Origin: Oligoflexia bacterium
Lineage (GTDB): Bacteria > Bdellovibrionota > UBA1018
Direction of reading: 5' to 3'
Length of the DNA: 64,000 nucleotides
NCBI GenBank assembly: GCA_023701205.1
Contig: JAMPXJ010000006.1
Coordinates: 1-64,000 of the forward strand
Below, one piece after another: positions 7,024 through 16,488 of this stretch. The notes under the pieces are model-generated. The model did not search any database, was not told the origin of the DNA, and was given only the letters and a program-made list of their open reading frames with translations. Each line of letters opens with the position of its first letter. The stretch's first letter is position 1. The translations under genes and the position numbers were made by a program.

Positions 7024-8685
7024 AGGTTCCGGATAGGGACCCTGGGAGAGCGGTACCCGCATCACGAAGCGGGTATGGGGGGCTTGGCTGTCGAGGAGCA
7101 GCTCCCCTCCGTGGCGCAGAAGGATCCCGTAAGAGCTCGAAAGTCCCAGGCCGGTGCCCTTTCCGGGCGGTTTGGTGGTGAAAAAAGGTTGAAAGAGCTT
7201 CGCCCCCAGGGGTTCCGGGATTCCGGCGCCGCTGTCGGTGACCGCGATCTCGAGGTGCTCGCGCTCGGAGATTTCGATGAGCCGGGTGGCGATGCTGACC
7301 CATTTCTCTTGCGCGGATCCCGCCGCCTCGAGCGCGTTGTTGAGCAGGTTGAGCAGGGCCTGCTCGAGCTGGATCGGGTTGCAGACGATCCGGGTTTCGA
7401 CCAGCGGTTCGATCACCCGAAGCTGGACCTGATGGTTCTTGAAGCGCTGCCGGCAAAGGGTGAGCGTCTCCTCGATCAGCTGGCGCGCGGTGGTTGAAGC
7501 GAAAGGTTCCTCGTCATCTTCGCGGGCGAAGCGCCGCAGGCTATTGATGATCCGGGCGATCTGGGTGACGGTCGACGAAAGTACCTCCACGCTCTTGGAG
7601 ATACGCTCCCTGGCGGGCAGCGGCGTCGTCTCCGCGATGTCTTTGAGGAGCCCCGTATAGAGAGTGATCGTCGCGAGCGGGGTGTTGATCTCGTGGGCGA
7701 TCGAGCCCGCCATCTCTCCCAGGGCGGTCACCCGGGCGCTTGCGATGGCTTTTCCGCGCTGCAGCTCGAGCTCGAGCTCGGCCGCTCTCTCCTGGGTATG
7801 ATCCCTGACGACCGCGACCAGCCGCTTGCGTTCGGAGTGTTGAATCTCGCTGAGATACAGGCTCAGGTGGAGCGGGGTTCCGTCCGCTCTCTTCGCAGAG
7901 AGCGTGCTCAGGCCGGGCATGAGCGCATCCGGGCCGAGCAGTTGGGTCAATTTCTTGCCGTGAAAATAGGCCTCCGGATGCCCGAAGATCCGGCTCGAGG
8001 CCGGATTCGCATTGAGAATGGTCAAGGAATCATCGAGCGTGAACAGCGCATCGCCGATCCCCGTGAGCACCCTGCTCGTGAAGTCCCGCTCGGAGTCGAG
8101 TTCTCCTTGAGAATGATCGCAGAGATTCTTGATATGGAAAGCGACGATGAAGATCGCCAGGAAGGTCACGAGGAGCGAGGCAATTCCCGCGAGATGGACG
8201 ACCGCCAGATCCGGCCGCGCCGGCCAGGGGATCGGCTGGTAACCGGTGAGATGAAGGAAGTAATGGATGACGAGCGAGAGGCTCACGAAAAACGCCAGGA
8301 GCCGGGACTCCTTTCGCGAAAAGACCAGGATCGAGATCAGGACGAGCACGTAGAGGAAATGCTGGATCCTGCCCTCCGCGCCCAGGTAGCTGGCCACCAG
8401 GAAAATGGCCGCGTAGCTCATCGAGATCAGGAATGCCCGCCCCGAGCGGGGATGGCCACCTGAGATCAGGCGGATCGCGCCCCAAAGCGATAACGCCGCC
8501 AGCGCCACCAGGAGGGCCGCGAGCTGCAAGCCCACCGCCAGCAGGTAGAAGGCGTAGAGCAGTCCGAGGCCCATGAAGGTCCAGGCGATCTGGACGCTGA
8601 GCAGCTGCTGCCGATACGCCTCGCGCGACAGGTGAATAGGCAGGCTCCGGATGCAAAGCCGTTCGAAGCGAGTCATGGTCTTCAT
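7018..8685 (-). CDS. Membrane sensor histidine kinase with PAS domain
   Basis: A 555-residue kinase. The N-terminal 185 residues hold about six hydrophobic helices without a periplasmic domain. A PAS-like segment (about 205-300) follows, then HisKA with phospho-acceptor H331 in SIAHEINTP, then the ATPase with N box LLNLLNNALEA, G1 DSGAGIP and G2 GTGLGLS. It ends without a receiver. It is transcribed divergently from the response regulator at 8756, so the two probably form a pair. Which of ATG 8685 or 8676 is used is unclear; neither has a strong ribosome site. Confidence 0.93.
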   Translation of the reverse strand: MKTMTRFERLCIRSLPIHLSREAYRQQLLSVQIAWTFMGLGLLYAFYLLAVGLQLAALLVALAALSLWGAIRLISGGHPRSGRAFLISMSYAAIFLVASYLGAEGRIQHFLYVLVLISILVFSRKESRLLAFFVSLSLVIHYFLHLTGYQPIPWPARPDLAVVHLAGIASLLVTFLAIFIVAFHIKNLCDHSQGELDSERDFTSRVLTGIGDALFTLDDSLTILNANPASSRIFGHPEAYFHGKKLTQLLGPDALMPGLSTLSAKRADGTPLHLSLYLSEIQHSERKRLVAVVRDHTQERAAELELELQRGKAIASARVTALGEMAGSIAHEINTPLATITLYTGLLKDIAETTPLPARERISKSVEVLSSTVTQIARIINSLRRFAREDDEEPFASTTARQLIEETLTLCRQRFKNHQVQLRVIEPLVETRIVCNPIQLEQALLNLLNNALEAAGSAQEKWVSIATRLIEISEREHLEIAVTDSGAGIPEPLGAKLFQPFFTTKPPGKGTGLGLSSSYGILLRHGGELLLDSQAPHTRFVMRVPLSQGPYPEPL

Positions 8686-8755
8686 GGAAACTTCACAAGT
8701 TGCTGCATTCGGTTAGCGCTCGATTTTTTCTGGGGTCCTCCTTAAACTCTATCTC

Positions 8756-10099
8756 ATGCTTTCAAAGGTGTCGAAGAGGATCCTCGTTGCGGAAGACGAT
8801 GACAAGTTTCGTGAGGCCTTGAAACATGTCCTTGAAGAGCAGGGCTATGCCGTCGCCGCGGTCGGGGACGGCCGCTCCGCGCTGCAGCTGGCGACACTCG
8901 AGTCCTTCGATGCGGTCATCACGGACATCCGCATGCCTGAGATGAACGGCATTCAGCTGCTGCATTCCATCCGTGAGAAGCTCAAAATCCCGGTGATCCT
9001 GATGACGGGTTTTTCGGAGCTCGCCGAGACGCACGAGGCGATCGAGATGGGCGCCGCGGGGTTTTTCGCCAAGCCTTTCCGGCAGGAGGACCTGCTCGCG
9101 GAGCTTCGGGTCCTTTTCGCGCTCCCCTCCGAGCCGCAGGTCCGCTCGGACACTCCTGATGAGAACTTTTGTCGCCTGCGAATCGATGATTTCGTCCAGG
9201 GCCGCAACATCCAGTTCGATATCTGGGTGCGTCTCGCGGAGAACCGCTTCGTGAAGATCGCCCATGGCGGCCAGGATCTGTCGATCGATCGGATCCGGTC
9301 CTATAAGAGCAAGAACATCCAGTATCTCTATCTCGAGAAGAGTGATTTTCGCAAATACGTGGGGTTCAGCGTCACGGTTGCGGGCGCCTTGCGCAAGAGC
9401 ACGATCGATAAATCGCGAAAGATGAATTTCCTCAAGCATACGGGCGAAGTCGTGCTTGAGAATCTGCATCTGAACGGAGTGAACGAGGAGTCGTTCTTCC
9501 TTGCCAAGGATATGATCGAGTCCACGGTAGCGATCGTAAGTGACGAAGACGACCTTTTCAGCCTCTTGACGCTGTTGAACGACCATTCCGATCATATCTA
9601 CGCGCACAGTCTGGGGGTCGCGCTCTATTCCACGGTCATCGCTCGTGAGCTGAAGTGGACCTCGGCGACCACGCGCTTCAAGCTGGCCTTGGGCGGGCTC
9701 TTCCACGACGTCGGAAAGAAGGAGCTGGGCCGGGAGATCATCGACCGACCTCGCCGAGACCTAACGGCGGAGGAGATCCGCCTCCTGGAATCCCACCCGA
9801 CGCGCGGAGCGGATATCCTCGCTTCGATCGGTTCCATCCAGGGGGATATCCTGCTGATCGTGAAAGAGCATCACGAAAACCTCCTGGGCCAGGGCTATCC
9901 GCTCGGGCTCAAGAAAAAGCAGATCCATCCGCTCGCGCGCGTGGTTTCGGTCGCCAACGAGTTCTGCAACCTCGTGATCCGCGGGCCGAGCACGGTCCCG
10001 CTTTCCCCGGAGCAGGCGATGCAGCGGCTGAAAACCTTGCATGTGGGGGCGCTGGACGCGGAGATGATCCTCGCGCTGGGAAGAAGTTTCAGGCTGTAA
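8756..10099 (+). CDS. Response regulator with HD-GYP-like output domain
   Basis: A 447-residue protein. A receiver domain (phospho-acceptor D57 in TDIRMPE, K106 in FFAKPF) is followed by an unrecognised region (about 135-265) and an HD-GYP-type domain: H284, HDVGK (317-321), H347, HHE (372-374) and GQGYP (378-382). HD-GYP proteins degrade cyclic di-GMP. The usual aspartate of HHExxDGxGYP is a leucine here (HHENLLGQGYP), so activity is uncertain. Divergent from the sensor kinase, with 70 bases between the starts. Its 3' end overlaps the convergent pseudouridine synthase by 11 bases. Confidence 0.9.
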   Translation: MLSKVSKRILVAEDDDKFREALKHVLEEQGYAVAAVGDGRSALQLATLESFDAVITDIRMPEMNGIQLLHSIREKLKIPVILMTGFSELAETHEAIEMGAAGFFAKPFRQEDLLAELRVLFALPSEPQVRSDTPDENFCRLRIDDFVQGRNIQFDIWVRLAENRFVKIAHGGQDLSIDRIRSYKSKNIQYLYLEKSDFRKYVGFSVTVAGALRKSTIDKSRKMNFLKHTGEVVLENLHLNGVNEESFFLAKDMIESTVAIVSDEDDLFSLLTLLNDHSDHIYAHSLGVALYSTVIARELKWTSATTRFKLALGGLFHDVGKKELGREIIDRPRRDLTAEEIRLLESHPTRGADILASIGSIQGDILLIVKEHHENLLGQGYPLGLKKKQIHPLARVVSVANEFCNLVIRGPSTVPLSPEQAMQRLKTLHVGALDAEMILALGRSFRL

Positions 10100-11198
10100 C
10101 GTCCTGCAGGAAGTCATGGAGGTCCTGCGGCAGCGGGCTCGTGAACCGCGCGGGCAGGTTCGTGGCCGGGTGGATGAAGGAAATTCCCGCCGCGTGCAGC
10201 GCGTGCCGCGGGAGAATGAGCCGGGCCTGCGCCTCGGGACTCAGATGCCGGCGCTCGTAAAAGCCCACGGCTTCCTCCTCGGGCATCCCGTAGAGCTTGT
10301 CGCCCACGATCGGGTGGCCCGCGGCCTCCAGGTGTAGGCGGATCTGGTGCTGGCGTCCGGTCTTGGGATAGCACTCCACGAGCGAGAAGATCCCGTGGCG
10401 CGTGGGGTGGACGCTCAGGCGCTTGAAGCGGGTGAGCGCGCTCTGGCCGCCGTCGGACTCGGGCGCGATCGCCATCTTGACGTCGATGATGGAGGTCGTG
10501 CTCTTGCGCATCGCCAGGTCGAGCGTGAACTCCGCGGGAGTCTCGCCGCGCGCGATGGCGAGATAGGTTTTCTCGGTCGAGCGCTCGGCGAACTGGCGCG
10601 TGAGGTGGTTCGCGACTTCGCGATTCTTGGCCAGGACCAGGATTCCGCTGGTCTCCTTGTCGATGCGGTGGACGAGGAAGAATTCCCGCTCGGCCTTGAG
10701 CGGATTGCGGTGGCCCTGGGTGCGCAGATGGACGAGCAGGGTGTTGAAAAAGTAGCGGCCCGCCGGATGCACCGGAAGGTTCGACGGCTTGTCGATGACG
10801 AGGATCGCGTCGTCCTCATGGATCACCCGATAGTCGAAGCAGACCTCGGGCTCGGGTTTGCGCTCGCTCAGCACGAGCACCTCGTCGCCCTCGATCAGCT
10901 GAAAGCTGGGCTTGAGCTTGCCCGCGGTGAGATGCGGACTCTGGTTACGGCTGACGGTGATCGCACCGGAGTCGATGGCGCGCTTGATGGCTTCGCGCGA
11001 GCGTTTGCGGTAGCGGGATTTCAGGAAGGCGTCGAGCCGGGTCCCGGTCTCGCCGCGGTCGACGTAATGGGTGACCAGGTACTCGTCCTCGGAGCGGAAC
11101 TCGTTGACGCTCCGGCGGGCGCCGCCGTTCCGGGCGGCCGAAAAAGCGGCCGACGGCGCGGTCGAAGGCGTGGGGCGTGGGGAGTCCTGGAAGTTCAT
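10089..11198 (-). CDS. RluA-family RNA pseudouridine synthase
   Basis: A 369-residue enzyme that isomerises uridine in rRNA or tRNA. The family catalytic motif is HRIDKETSG with D180 as the nucleophile, and the C-terminal KTGRQHQIRLHL motif is present. An S4-like RNA-binding domain occupies about 52-110. The first 40 residues are low-complexity and may not be translated; a shorter start cannot be chosen from the sequence. Which position it modifies cannot be told. Confidence 0.92.
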   Translation of the reverse strand: MNFQDSPRPTPSTAPSAAFSAARNGGARRSVNEFRSEDEYLVTHYVDRGETGTRLDAFLKSRYRKRSREAIKRAIDSGAITVSRNQSPHLTAGKLKPSFQLIEGDEVLVLSERKPEPEVCFDYRVIHEDDAILVIDKPSNLPVHPAGRYFFNTLLVHLRTQGHRNPLKAEREFFLVHRIDKETSGILVLAKNREVANHLTRQFAERSTEKTYLAIARGETPAEFTLDLAMRKSTTSIIDVKMAIAPESDGGQSALTRFKRLSVHPTRHGIFSLVECYPKTGRQHQIRLHLEAAGHPIVGDKLYGMPEEEAVGFYERRHLSPEAQARLILPRHALHAAGISFIHPATNLPARFTSPLPQDLHDFLQDVTA

Positions 11199-11239
11199 CG
11201 GGGGATCAATACCCCTGCCTCAGCCCAAAGAAAAGGCCT

Positions 11240-13492
11240 TTAATACCGCTGCCTCATGAGGAAGGAGATGGCCTCTTTCGCACAGCTTTCGCAGTAACCC
11301 TGCTTGCTCACGAGGTTCGCGATCGTCTGGCGGGCGAGTTTTCCGCCCTCGGAGTTCGGATCGTCCTGAGCGCTCCCGTAGACCAGGAGCGCGTCGTGCA
11401 TCTTCGTGAGGACGGCCTTCTGCGACTCGTAATAGTGCTTCTCGAGCTTGCGCCAGAAGTCCGGGAAGATGCGGGCGTAAACCACCGGCGCGCGGGGGTG
11501 ATCGAGCGACCAGGCGCCGATCTGCGAGATGATGTTCTGGCGGAAGGTTTCCCGGGCGTCCGTATCCTGCGGGGCCTCGACGATCTTCTCGAACTCCTCG
11601 ATCAGGGCGAAGTCGGGATCCTCGAGCTTGCCGGTGATCGGATTCTTGATCTTCTCCTTTTTCAGGGCGAGCGAGATGTGCTGGATATACCGTCGCAGGA
11701 ATTCCTCCCACTGAACGGAGTCATAGAGACCCATGGCGTCGCGGACCTCGCGGTCGAGGCGGTTGAGGTACTCCGTTCTTACGGTCGCGACGAACTCCGG
11801 CGAGTCGTGGAAGCCGTCCTTCACGTCCTGCTTGAGGAAGTCGTACTCGGTCACGCGCTTCACGAACTCCTCGGTCTGCCGCAGGATCGACAGCGGGGAG
11901 AGGCACGGGAACTCCGTGCTTTGGGCCGCGTCGTAGAGGATCGATTTCATCTCGCGCGCGGACGCGCCCATCCGTCCTTCGTAATAGGGCACGTTGGAAT
12001 ACTCGTCCCTGATCTTTCGGATCGCGGCCTTGAGGATCTTGCGGTCCTCGGGCGAAAGCGTCGCGGGCATGTCGCCGGTGTCGTAGAGCCGCGCCTTCTC
12101 GAGCGGCGTCATGTTCGATACGATCGCGCTGATGCTGGGCGGGTAGTTGATGCTGTTGGGTTTCTTAAGGCGGGTCAGCACGGCCCAGAGCGCGGCGGTC
12201 CACGCGGCATGGGGGGCGACGTGCTTGTCGCCGGCGAACTGGCGGATCTGGCCGGAGTAGATCTCCTCTTCCTCGTGGGTGACCAGGAGATAGGGCACTC
12301 GAATCAGCTCGATGCGGGCCTTGAAGCTCGTGAAATCCGGGAACTCCTTGAACGCATCGAGCTGGACCTCGTTGGCCGAGCCCAGCATCACCGTATCGAG
12401 ATAGGCGATGCTCGAGCCGATATTGACCGAGCCGGTCTCGCAGGCCGTGAGCAGGTACTTGAAGGAGTCCACGGGGCGCTTGAGCAGGTCGCTGTACTCG
12501 ATCACGCCGCGGTTTCCGTCGATGAGATCGCCCGTGAGCGCGAAGAGGTTGAGGCTTTGGAGCGACGCGGGAAGCGCCGACATGCTGCGATTATAGGTGA
12601 GCTGATGGTACTGCGCATCGACGTGCAGCTGCGGCTCGATGGTGACCAGCCCTTTGCGGTAGCGGCGGGCAAGGTAGAAGCGCTCCACCTGCACGTGCAT
12701 CAGCACGCGGCGGTAGTCGCCCTGGTTCGCGGTAAGGAGCGCGTCGAAGATCTGCTTGCAGCGATGGCAGAGATCGCCCCGCGTGAGATACACCGGCATC
12801 GCGTCCCAGAGCGCGCGCGCGGCTTCCTGGCCCATGAGCTTCTCCAGGAACGCCAGTCGCTGTTCCTGCGGGACGAGCAGGAGCGGATGATCCCTCAGAT
12901 CGCACGGTACGCGCGCTGCCACCTCCTCGTCGGGAAGCTTGGCGTAGCTGTGCACGGGCTCCTTCTGTCCGGTCGCATAGACGTTCAAACCGATCCCGCC
13001 CTTGGTATAGCGCTCCACCGGAAACACCCAGTTGAAGGTATAGAGCGCGCCCTCGGGCTCGTGGCAGTAGCGCTCGAGCCCGCCCATCACCGCGTGGACG
13101 ATCGAGCTCTTGGCGCTCCCGTTGGGGCCGTGCAGCAGGATCAGCTTGTTGTTGAATCGCTGGCGCGAGAAGGTCTTGAGCGCGCGATAAATCTGGTTTT
13201 GGACCTGCTCCTGTCCGACGACCTTGGGCGCCTGCCCGTCGACCGGAGAGTCGAAAAGGCGGAAGCGGCGCTCGGGCTGGGTCTTGCCCGCCGGTTCATA
13301 AGAGCCGAAATGATCCATCATGTCGGCCAGGTATTGGGACGAGCCGCGGGTATGGCGGGCGGGGTTTTCGCCGAGAAAGGCGGTATATTCGTCGAAGGCC
13401 AGCACCCTGCGGTTGGCGTCGAATTCCTTTCGGATCGCCTGGTCGATGGTTTTCAGGAAATCGCCGCTGCCGTTCCGGGGTCCGTTCGCCAT
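11240..13492 (-). CDS. prkA: PrkA-family serine protein kinase / AAA protein
   Basis: A 750-residue PrkA-type protein: N-terminal AAA-like ATPase with Walker A HGPNGSAKSS (121-130) and the characteristic GDLCHRCKQIFD segment (239-250). PrkA proteins usually run to about 640 residues and are linked to stress response and, in Bacillus, sporulation. The usual partners YeaH/YhbH and SpoVR are not seen here. The extra length is mostly C-terminal and ends in a second CxxC (C734, C737). With C242/C245 this could form a metal site, which is inference. Whether it acts as a kinase or a protease is unsettled for the family. Confidence 0.9.
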   Translation of the reverse strand: MANGPRNGSGDFLKTIDQAIRKEFDANRRVLAFDEYTAFLGENPARHTRGSSQYLADMMDHFGSYEPAGKTQPERRFRLFDSPVDGQAPKVVGQEQVQNQIYRALKTFSRQRFNNKLILLHGPNGSAKSSIVHAVMGGLERYCHEPEGALYTFNWVFPVERYTKGGIGLNVYATGQKEPVHSYAKLPDEEVAARVPCDLRDHPLLLVPQEQRLAFLEKLMGQEAARALWDAMPVYLTRGDLCHRCKQIFDALLTANQGDYRRVLMHVQVERFYLARRYRKGLVTIEPQLHVDAQYHQLTYNRSMSALPASLQSLNLFALTGDLIDGNRGVIEYSDLLKRPVDSFKYLLTACETGSVNIGSSIAYLDTVMLGSANEVQLDAFKEFPDFTSFKARIELIRVPYLLVTHEEEEIYSGQIRQFAGDKHVAPHAAWTAALWAVLTRLKKPNSINYPPSISAIVSNMTPLEKARLYDTGDMPATLSPEDRKILKAAIRKIRDEYSNVPYYEGRMGASAREMKSILYDAAQSTEFPCLSPLSILRQTEEFVKRVTEYDFLKQDVKDGFHDSPEFVATVRTEYLNRLDREVRDAMGLYDSVQWEEFLRRYIQHISLALKKEKIKNPITGKLEDPDFALIEEFEKIVEAPQDTDARETFRQNIISQIGAWSLDHPRAPVVYARIFPDFWRKLEKHYYESQKAVLTKMHDALLVYGSAQDDPNSEGGKLARQTIANLVSKQGYCESCAKEAISFLMRQRY

Positions 13493-13598
13493 GGAATCAG
13501 TCTAGCATATTGTTCCCGGAGAGCGCAGCCGTGGCATGAGCGCCGCCGGCCAGACAATTCCTTGACGGACACCAGGAGGTCGGCGGCGACGGAGCCGG

Positions 13599-14324
13599 TT
13601 ACCACGCGATCGGCTTGCGTTCCCGGAAAAACGTGCCCGTGGGACAAGGATTTGGATGCGTCGCCAGCCAGACGATCGTGTCCGCGCCTTCTTCGACCGG
13701 AAGCTCCGCTTCCGGACCGCCCATATCCGTTTTCACCCAGCCCGGGCAGACCGAGTTGACGCAGACGCCGGAGCCTTGAAGCTCGTCCGCGAAAATGCGG
13801 GTGACCGCGTTGATCGCGGTCTTGGAAATCCGGTAGGCCGGAACGCCGCCGTTCATTTCTGAGAGCTGTCCCATCCCGCTCGAAAGGTTGATGATCCTGC
13901 CATAGCCATTCTTCTTCATGAGCGAGGCGAAAATCTGGCATAGCCGGAACGGCCCGATCGTATTGGTCTCCAGCGTCTTGCGGATGGTCTCGATGCGGGC
14001 GTTCGCCGCGAGGGCGGCTTCGCCTTCATCGGGCGAGGGGTCGAGGAAAACGCCCGCGTTGTTGACGAGCACATCCAGCCTGCCGAACTGTTCGGAGACG
14101 AAACGATGCGCCTTCTGAATGCTCGCCTCATCGGTCGTGTCGAGCTGGCAATACCGGACTTTCCCGCCCTGCTCTCGCAGCCGCGCGGCCGCGGCCTCGC
14201 CCTTGGCCGCATCGCGGCTGGTGAGGATCACCTGGAGGCCTTTGGCCGCGAGCTGGCGGCAAACCTCGAGGCCGATCCCCCGGTTCGCGCCGGTGACCAA
14301 AGCGATACGGGAAATCTCAGGCAT
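13599..14324 (-). CDS. Short-chain dehydrogenase/reductase
   Basis: A 241-residue classical SDR. The NAD(P)-binding TGANRGIG is at 11-18, NNAG is present, the catalytic Ser is in NLSSGMG and the Tyr-x-x-x-Lys is YRISK, followed by the CPGWVKTDM loop. An arginine (TSRD) after beta2 favours NADPH. It resembles carbonyl-reductase-like SDRs; the substrate is unknown. GGAGGG lies 9 bases before ATG 14324. Confidence 0.93.
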   Translation of the reverse strand: MPEISRIALVTGANRGIGLEVCRQLAAKGLQVILTSRDAAKGEAAAARLREQGGKVRYCQLDTTDEASIQKAHRFVSEQFGRLDVLVNNAGVFLDPSPDEGEAALAANARIETIRKTLETNTIGPFRLCQIFASLMKKNGYGRIINLSSGMGQLSEMNGGVPAYRISKTAINAVTRIFADELQGSGVCVNSVCPGWVKTDMGGPEAELPVEEGADTIVWLATHPNPCPTGTFFRERKPIAW

Positions 14325-14389
14325 AGCGGAACCCTCCGTGCTCCATAGAGCATTTTCGCTCGCTCGAAAACAAGGCGAGGCGAGTCGGC

Positions 14390-16303
14390 TTAGCGGCGCT
14401 TTGCGCCCTTTTTGCCGCGTCGGGAGGCTTTCGCGCTCTTGGTCGGCTTCTCGAACTTAACGCGCGGATTCGCGGGATCCATCAGCTCCTGGCCGGGGGA
14501 GTTCACCGGCTTGCTCTCGCTGAGCTTGCGGATGTGCTGCGCCACCGCGTCGCGGATCAGCCAATCGGTGTGCAGCTGCCGTTCAGCGGGCACCTGCTGC
14601 ATCGCCCAGCCCACGTCATCACCGCCCGTGACCAGGAAGTCGACCGTCGCGAGCGTGTAGCTCTTTTCGTCCTTGATCGGGGAGCCGTCGGCGAGCCTGG
14701 CCTCGATCAGGCGGTTGATCTCCCAGGGCTCGATCTTCCCATCGGAGTTGAGATCATCCGAAGGCGCGTCGTGCTCGGGGCCGATGAGCCTCAGCTTCAA
14801 TCCCGAAGTCGGGGCATAGCCGCGCGAGCCGCTTTCGGCGATGCGGAGAATGCGCTTGAGCTCCTTTCCGGTGAGCTTCAGCGTCACGATCGAGTTGTCG
14901 AACGGGAGCACGCGGAATACCGCGCCGTAATTGAACTTGCCCTGCTCGATCGGCGCGCGGATCCCGCCGGCGTTGACCAGCGCGACATCCGCTTTGCCCG
15001 CGAGCCGCACCGCATCGGCCACGAGGTTGCCCAGCGCCGTTTCCTTCATGCGGTCCGGAATAAGGGGAGTCGCCGTCTCGCCCACGGGCTCGTTCTTGAT
15101 GCGTGCGGCTTTCTCGAAGGCCGGGCGGAGCAGCTCGTTGACCGCCTCGTCAGGCTCGATCGCTTTGCCGTGGAAACGGGCCTGCACCAGCGGTCCGCGT
15201 CCCGCCTTGGGTGCGGGGCGATCGCCGTTGCAGTCGTTCTGGTTCTGGAAAACCTTCGCGCAGACCGGTACCGGCCCTTCGATCCGCGTGCGGTCGTGAA
15301 GGAGCTTTTTCTGGTTCACGTCATAGGTGAGATAGATCAGGTTGAAGAAGCGACCGAAGCTGCCGGCTTGGATCACCGGCACGCCCGCGACCCAATGATG
15401 GACGATCTGGTGGGAGTGGCCGGACACGACAGCGTCGACCGTGCCGCCCGGCAAGGAACGCAGAAGCGAGACCATCTCGTCGTTGGTGCCGCATTCGCCG
15501 AGCGGATCGCTTGCCTTGCGGATCATATGCCAGGTGGGCGCGCGCCCCGGCATGCAGCGCAACCCGACATGCGCGACGATGACGATGATCTCGGCACCCT
15601 GACCCCGCAGCGCCTGGGCCTCGCGGAGCGTGGCCTCGCGGAGCGCGGAAAAGATGAGGCCCTTGACGTTGAGGGCGCTCGTGGTTTTCGGCGTGTCGAG
15701 CGTGCTCAGGCCGATGACGCCGACCTTCACCTTGCCCAGCGGGTAGATCTTGCTCGGGAAAGTGTTCGGGAACTCCTTGAGCTGGCCGGTCGCGCGATCC
15801 AGGATATTGGCCGCGAGGTAGGGATAACGAGCTTCCATCATCCGGGTCTTGAGCGCGCCGAGACGATCCGGCGAATCCCCGGTCTCCGGTCCGAAGTCGA
15901 ACTCATGATTGCCGATCGAGGCGCCGCCCAAGGCGCTCCGATTGAAGAAACGGACCATTCCCGCGCCTTTTTCGGAGTTGCTTTCGAGAGACCCCTGGAA
16001 CTCGTCGCCGCCGTCGAGCCACAGGAAGCGGTCTCCATGCTCGCGGCGCAGCGCATTGACGTAGGCGGCCAGCGTCGCGACGCCGCCGAACTGATACTCG
16101 ACCGGCTTGACGCCTTCGGGTTCGCGGCTCTTCGCGGTTTCGGGAGCCAGCGCGCCGTGGATGTCGTTCGTGCCCATGATCACCAGGGTTTCCAGGCCAT
16201 CCTTGCCGGTCGCGACCGGGATATCCAGCTCCACCGTGTCTTTCTGGCTGGTGGAGCAGGAGAAGAGAAGAAGAAGGCCGAGGATTCTGAAATAGTTGCG
16301 CAT
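14390..16303 (-). CDS. Lipoprotein 5'-nucleotidase / UshA-like phosphoesterase
   Basis: A 637-residue extracytoplasmic metallophosphoesterase. The lipobox LLLLFSC near residue 16 predicts lipidation. Metal-binding motifs occur in order: GTNDIHG, GGDEFQG, GNHEFD, HVG and GHSHQ. The C-terminal 5'-nucleotidase domain includes NAGGIR and FxNSIV-type segments. Two additions stand out: an EF-hand-like loop DLNSDGKIEPWE inside the C-terminal domain, and a strongly basic tail (SRRGKKGAKRR). ATG 16303 is preferred over TTG 16321 because it places a proper lipoprotein signal at the start. Likely role is nucleotide scavenging in the periplasm. Confidence 0.92.
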   Translation of the reverse strand: MRNYFRILGLLLLFSCSTSQKDTVELDIPVATGKDGLETLVIMGTNDIHGALAPETAKSREPEGVKPVEYQFGGVATLAAYVNALRREHGDRFLWLDGGDEFQGSLESNSEKGAGMVRFFNRSALGGASIGNHEFDFGPETGDSPDRLGALKTRMMEARYPYLAANILDRATGQLKEFPNTFPSKIYPLGKVKVGVIGLSTLDTPKTTSALNVKGLIFSALREATLREAQALRGQGAEIIVIVAHVGLRCMPGRAPTWHMIRKASDPLGECGTNDEMVSLLRSLPGGTVDAVVSGHSHQIVHHWVAGVPVIQAGSFGRFFNLIYLTYDVNQKKLLHDRTRIEGPVPVCAKVFQNQNDCNGDRPAPKAGRGPLVQARFHGKAIEPDEAVNELLRPAFEKAARIKNEPVGETATPLIPDRMKETALGNLVADAVRLAGKADVALVNAGGIRAPIEQGKFNYGAVFRVLPFDNSIVTLKLTGKELKRILRIAESGSRGYAPTSGLKLRLIGPEHDAPSDDLNSDGKIEPWEINRLIEARLADGSPIKDEKSYTLATVDFLVTGGDDVGWAMQQVPAERQLHTDWLIRDAVAQHIRKLSESKPVNSPGQELMDPANPRVKFEKPTKSAKASRRGKKGAKRR

Positions 16304-16488
16304 GCCGGAGATTTTGCACAATCCCGCCTGAATTGGAATGCCAAAACTTTGACCTTCGCAAGCCTCCGGCCTGATCTCGGCGTTACAAAGATGATGACCT
16401 TCCCTCGCAGTTTTCTTACAATGGGAAGTGGGCGCCCGGACGGGCCCGCACCGCTCTCGCTTTTCCGGTCTGATAGAGGAGAACTCTT

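Noticed and set aside
11177..13759. An 860-codon plus-strand open frame opposite PrkA
   Set aside because: It is the antisense shadow of a clear PrkA gene; such frames arise from GC-rich codon use. It has no domain and no ribosome site.
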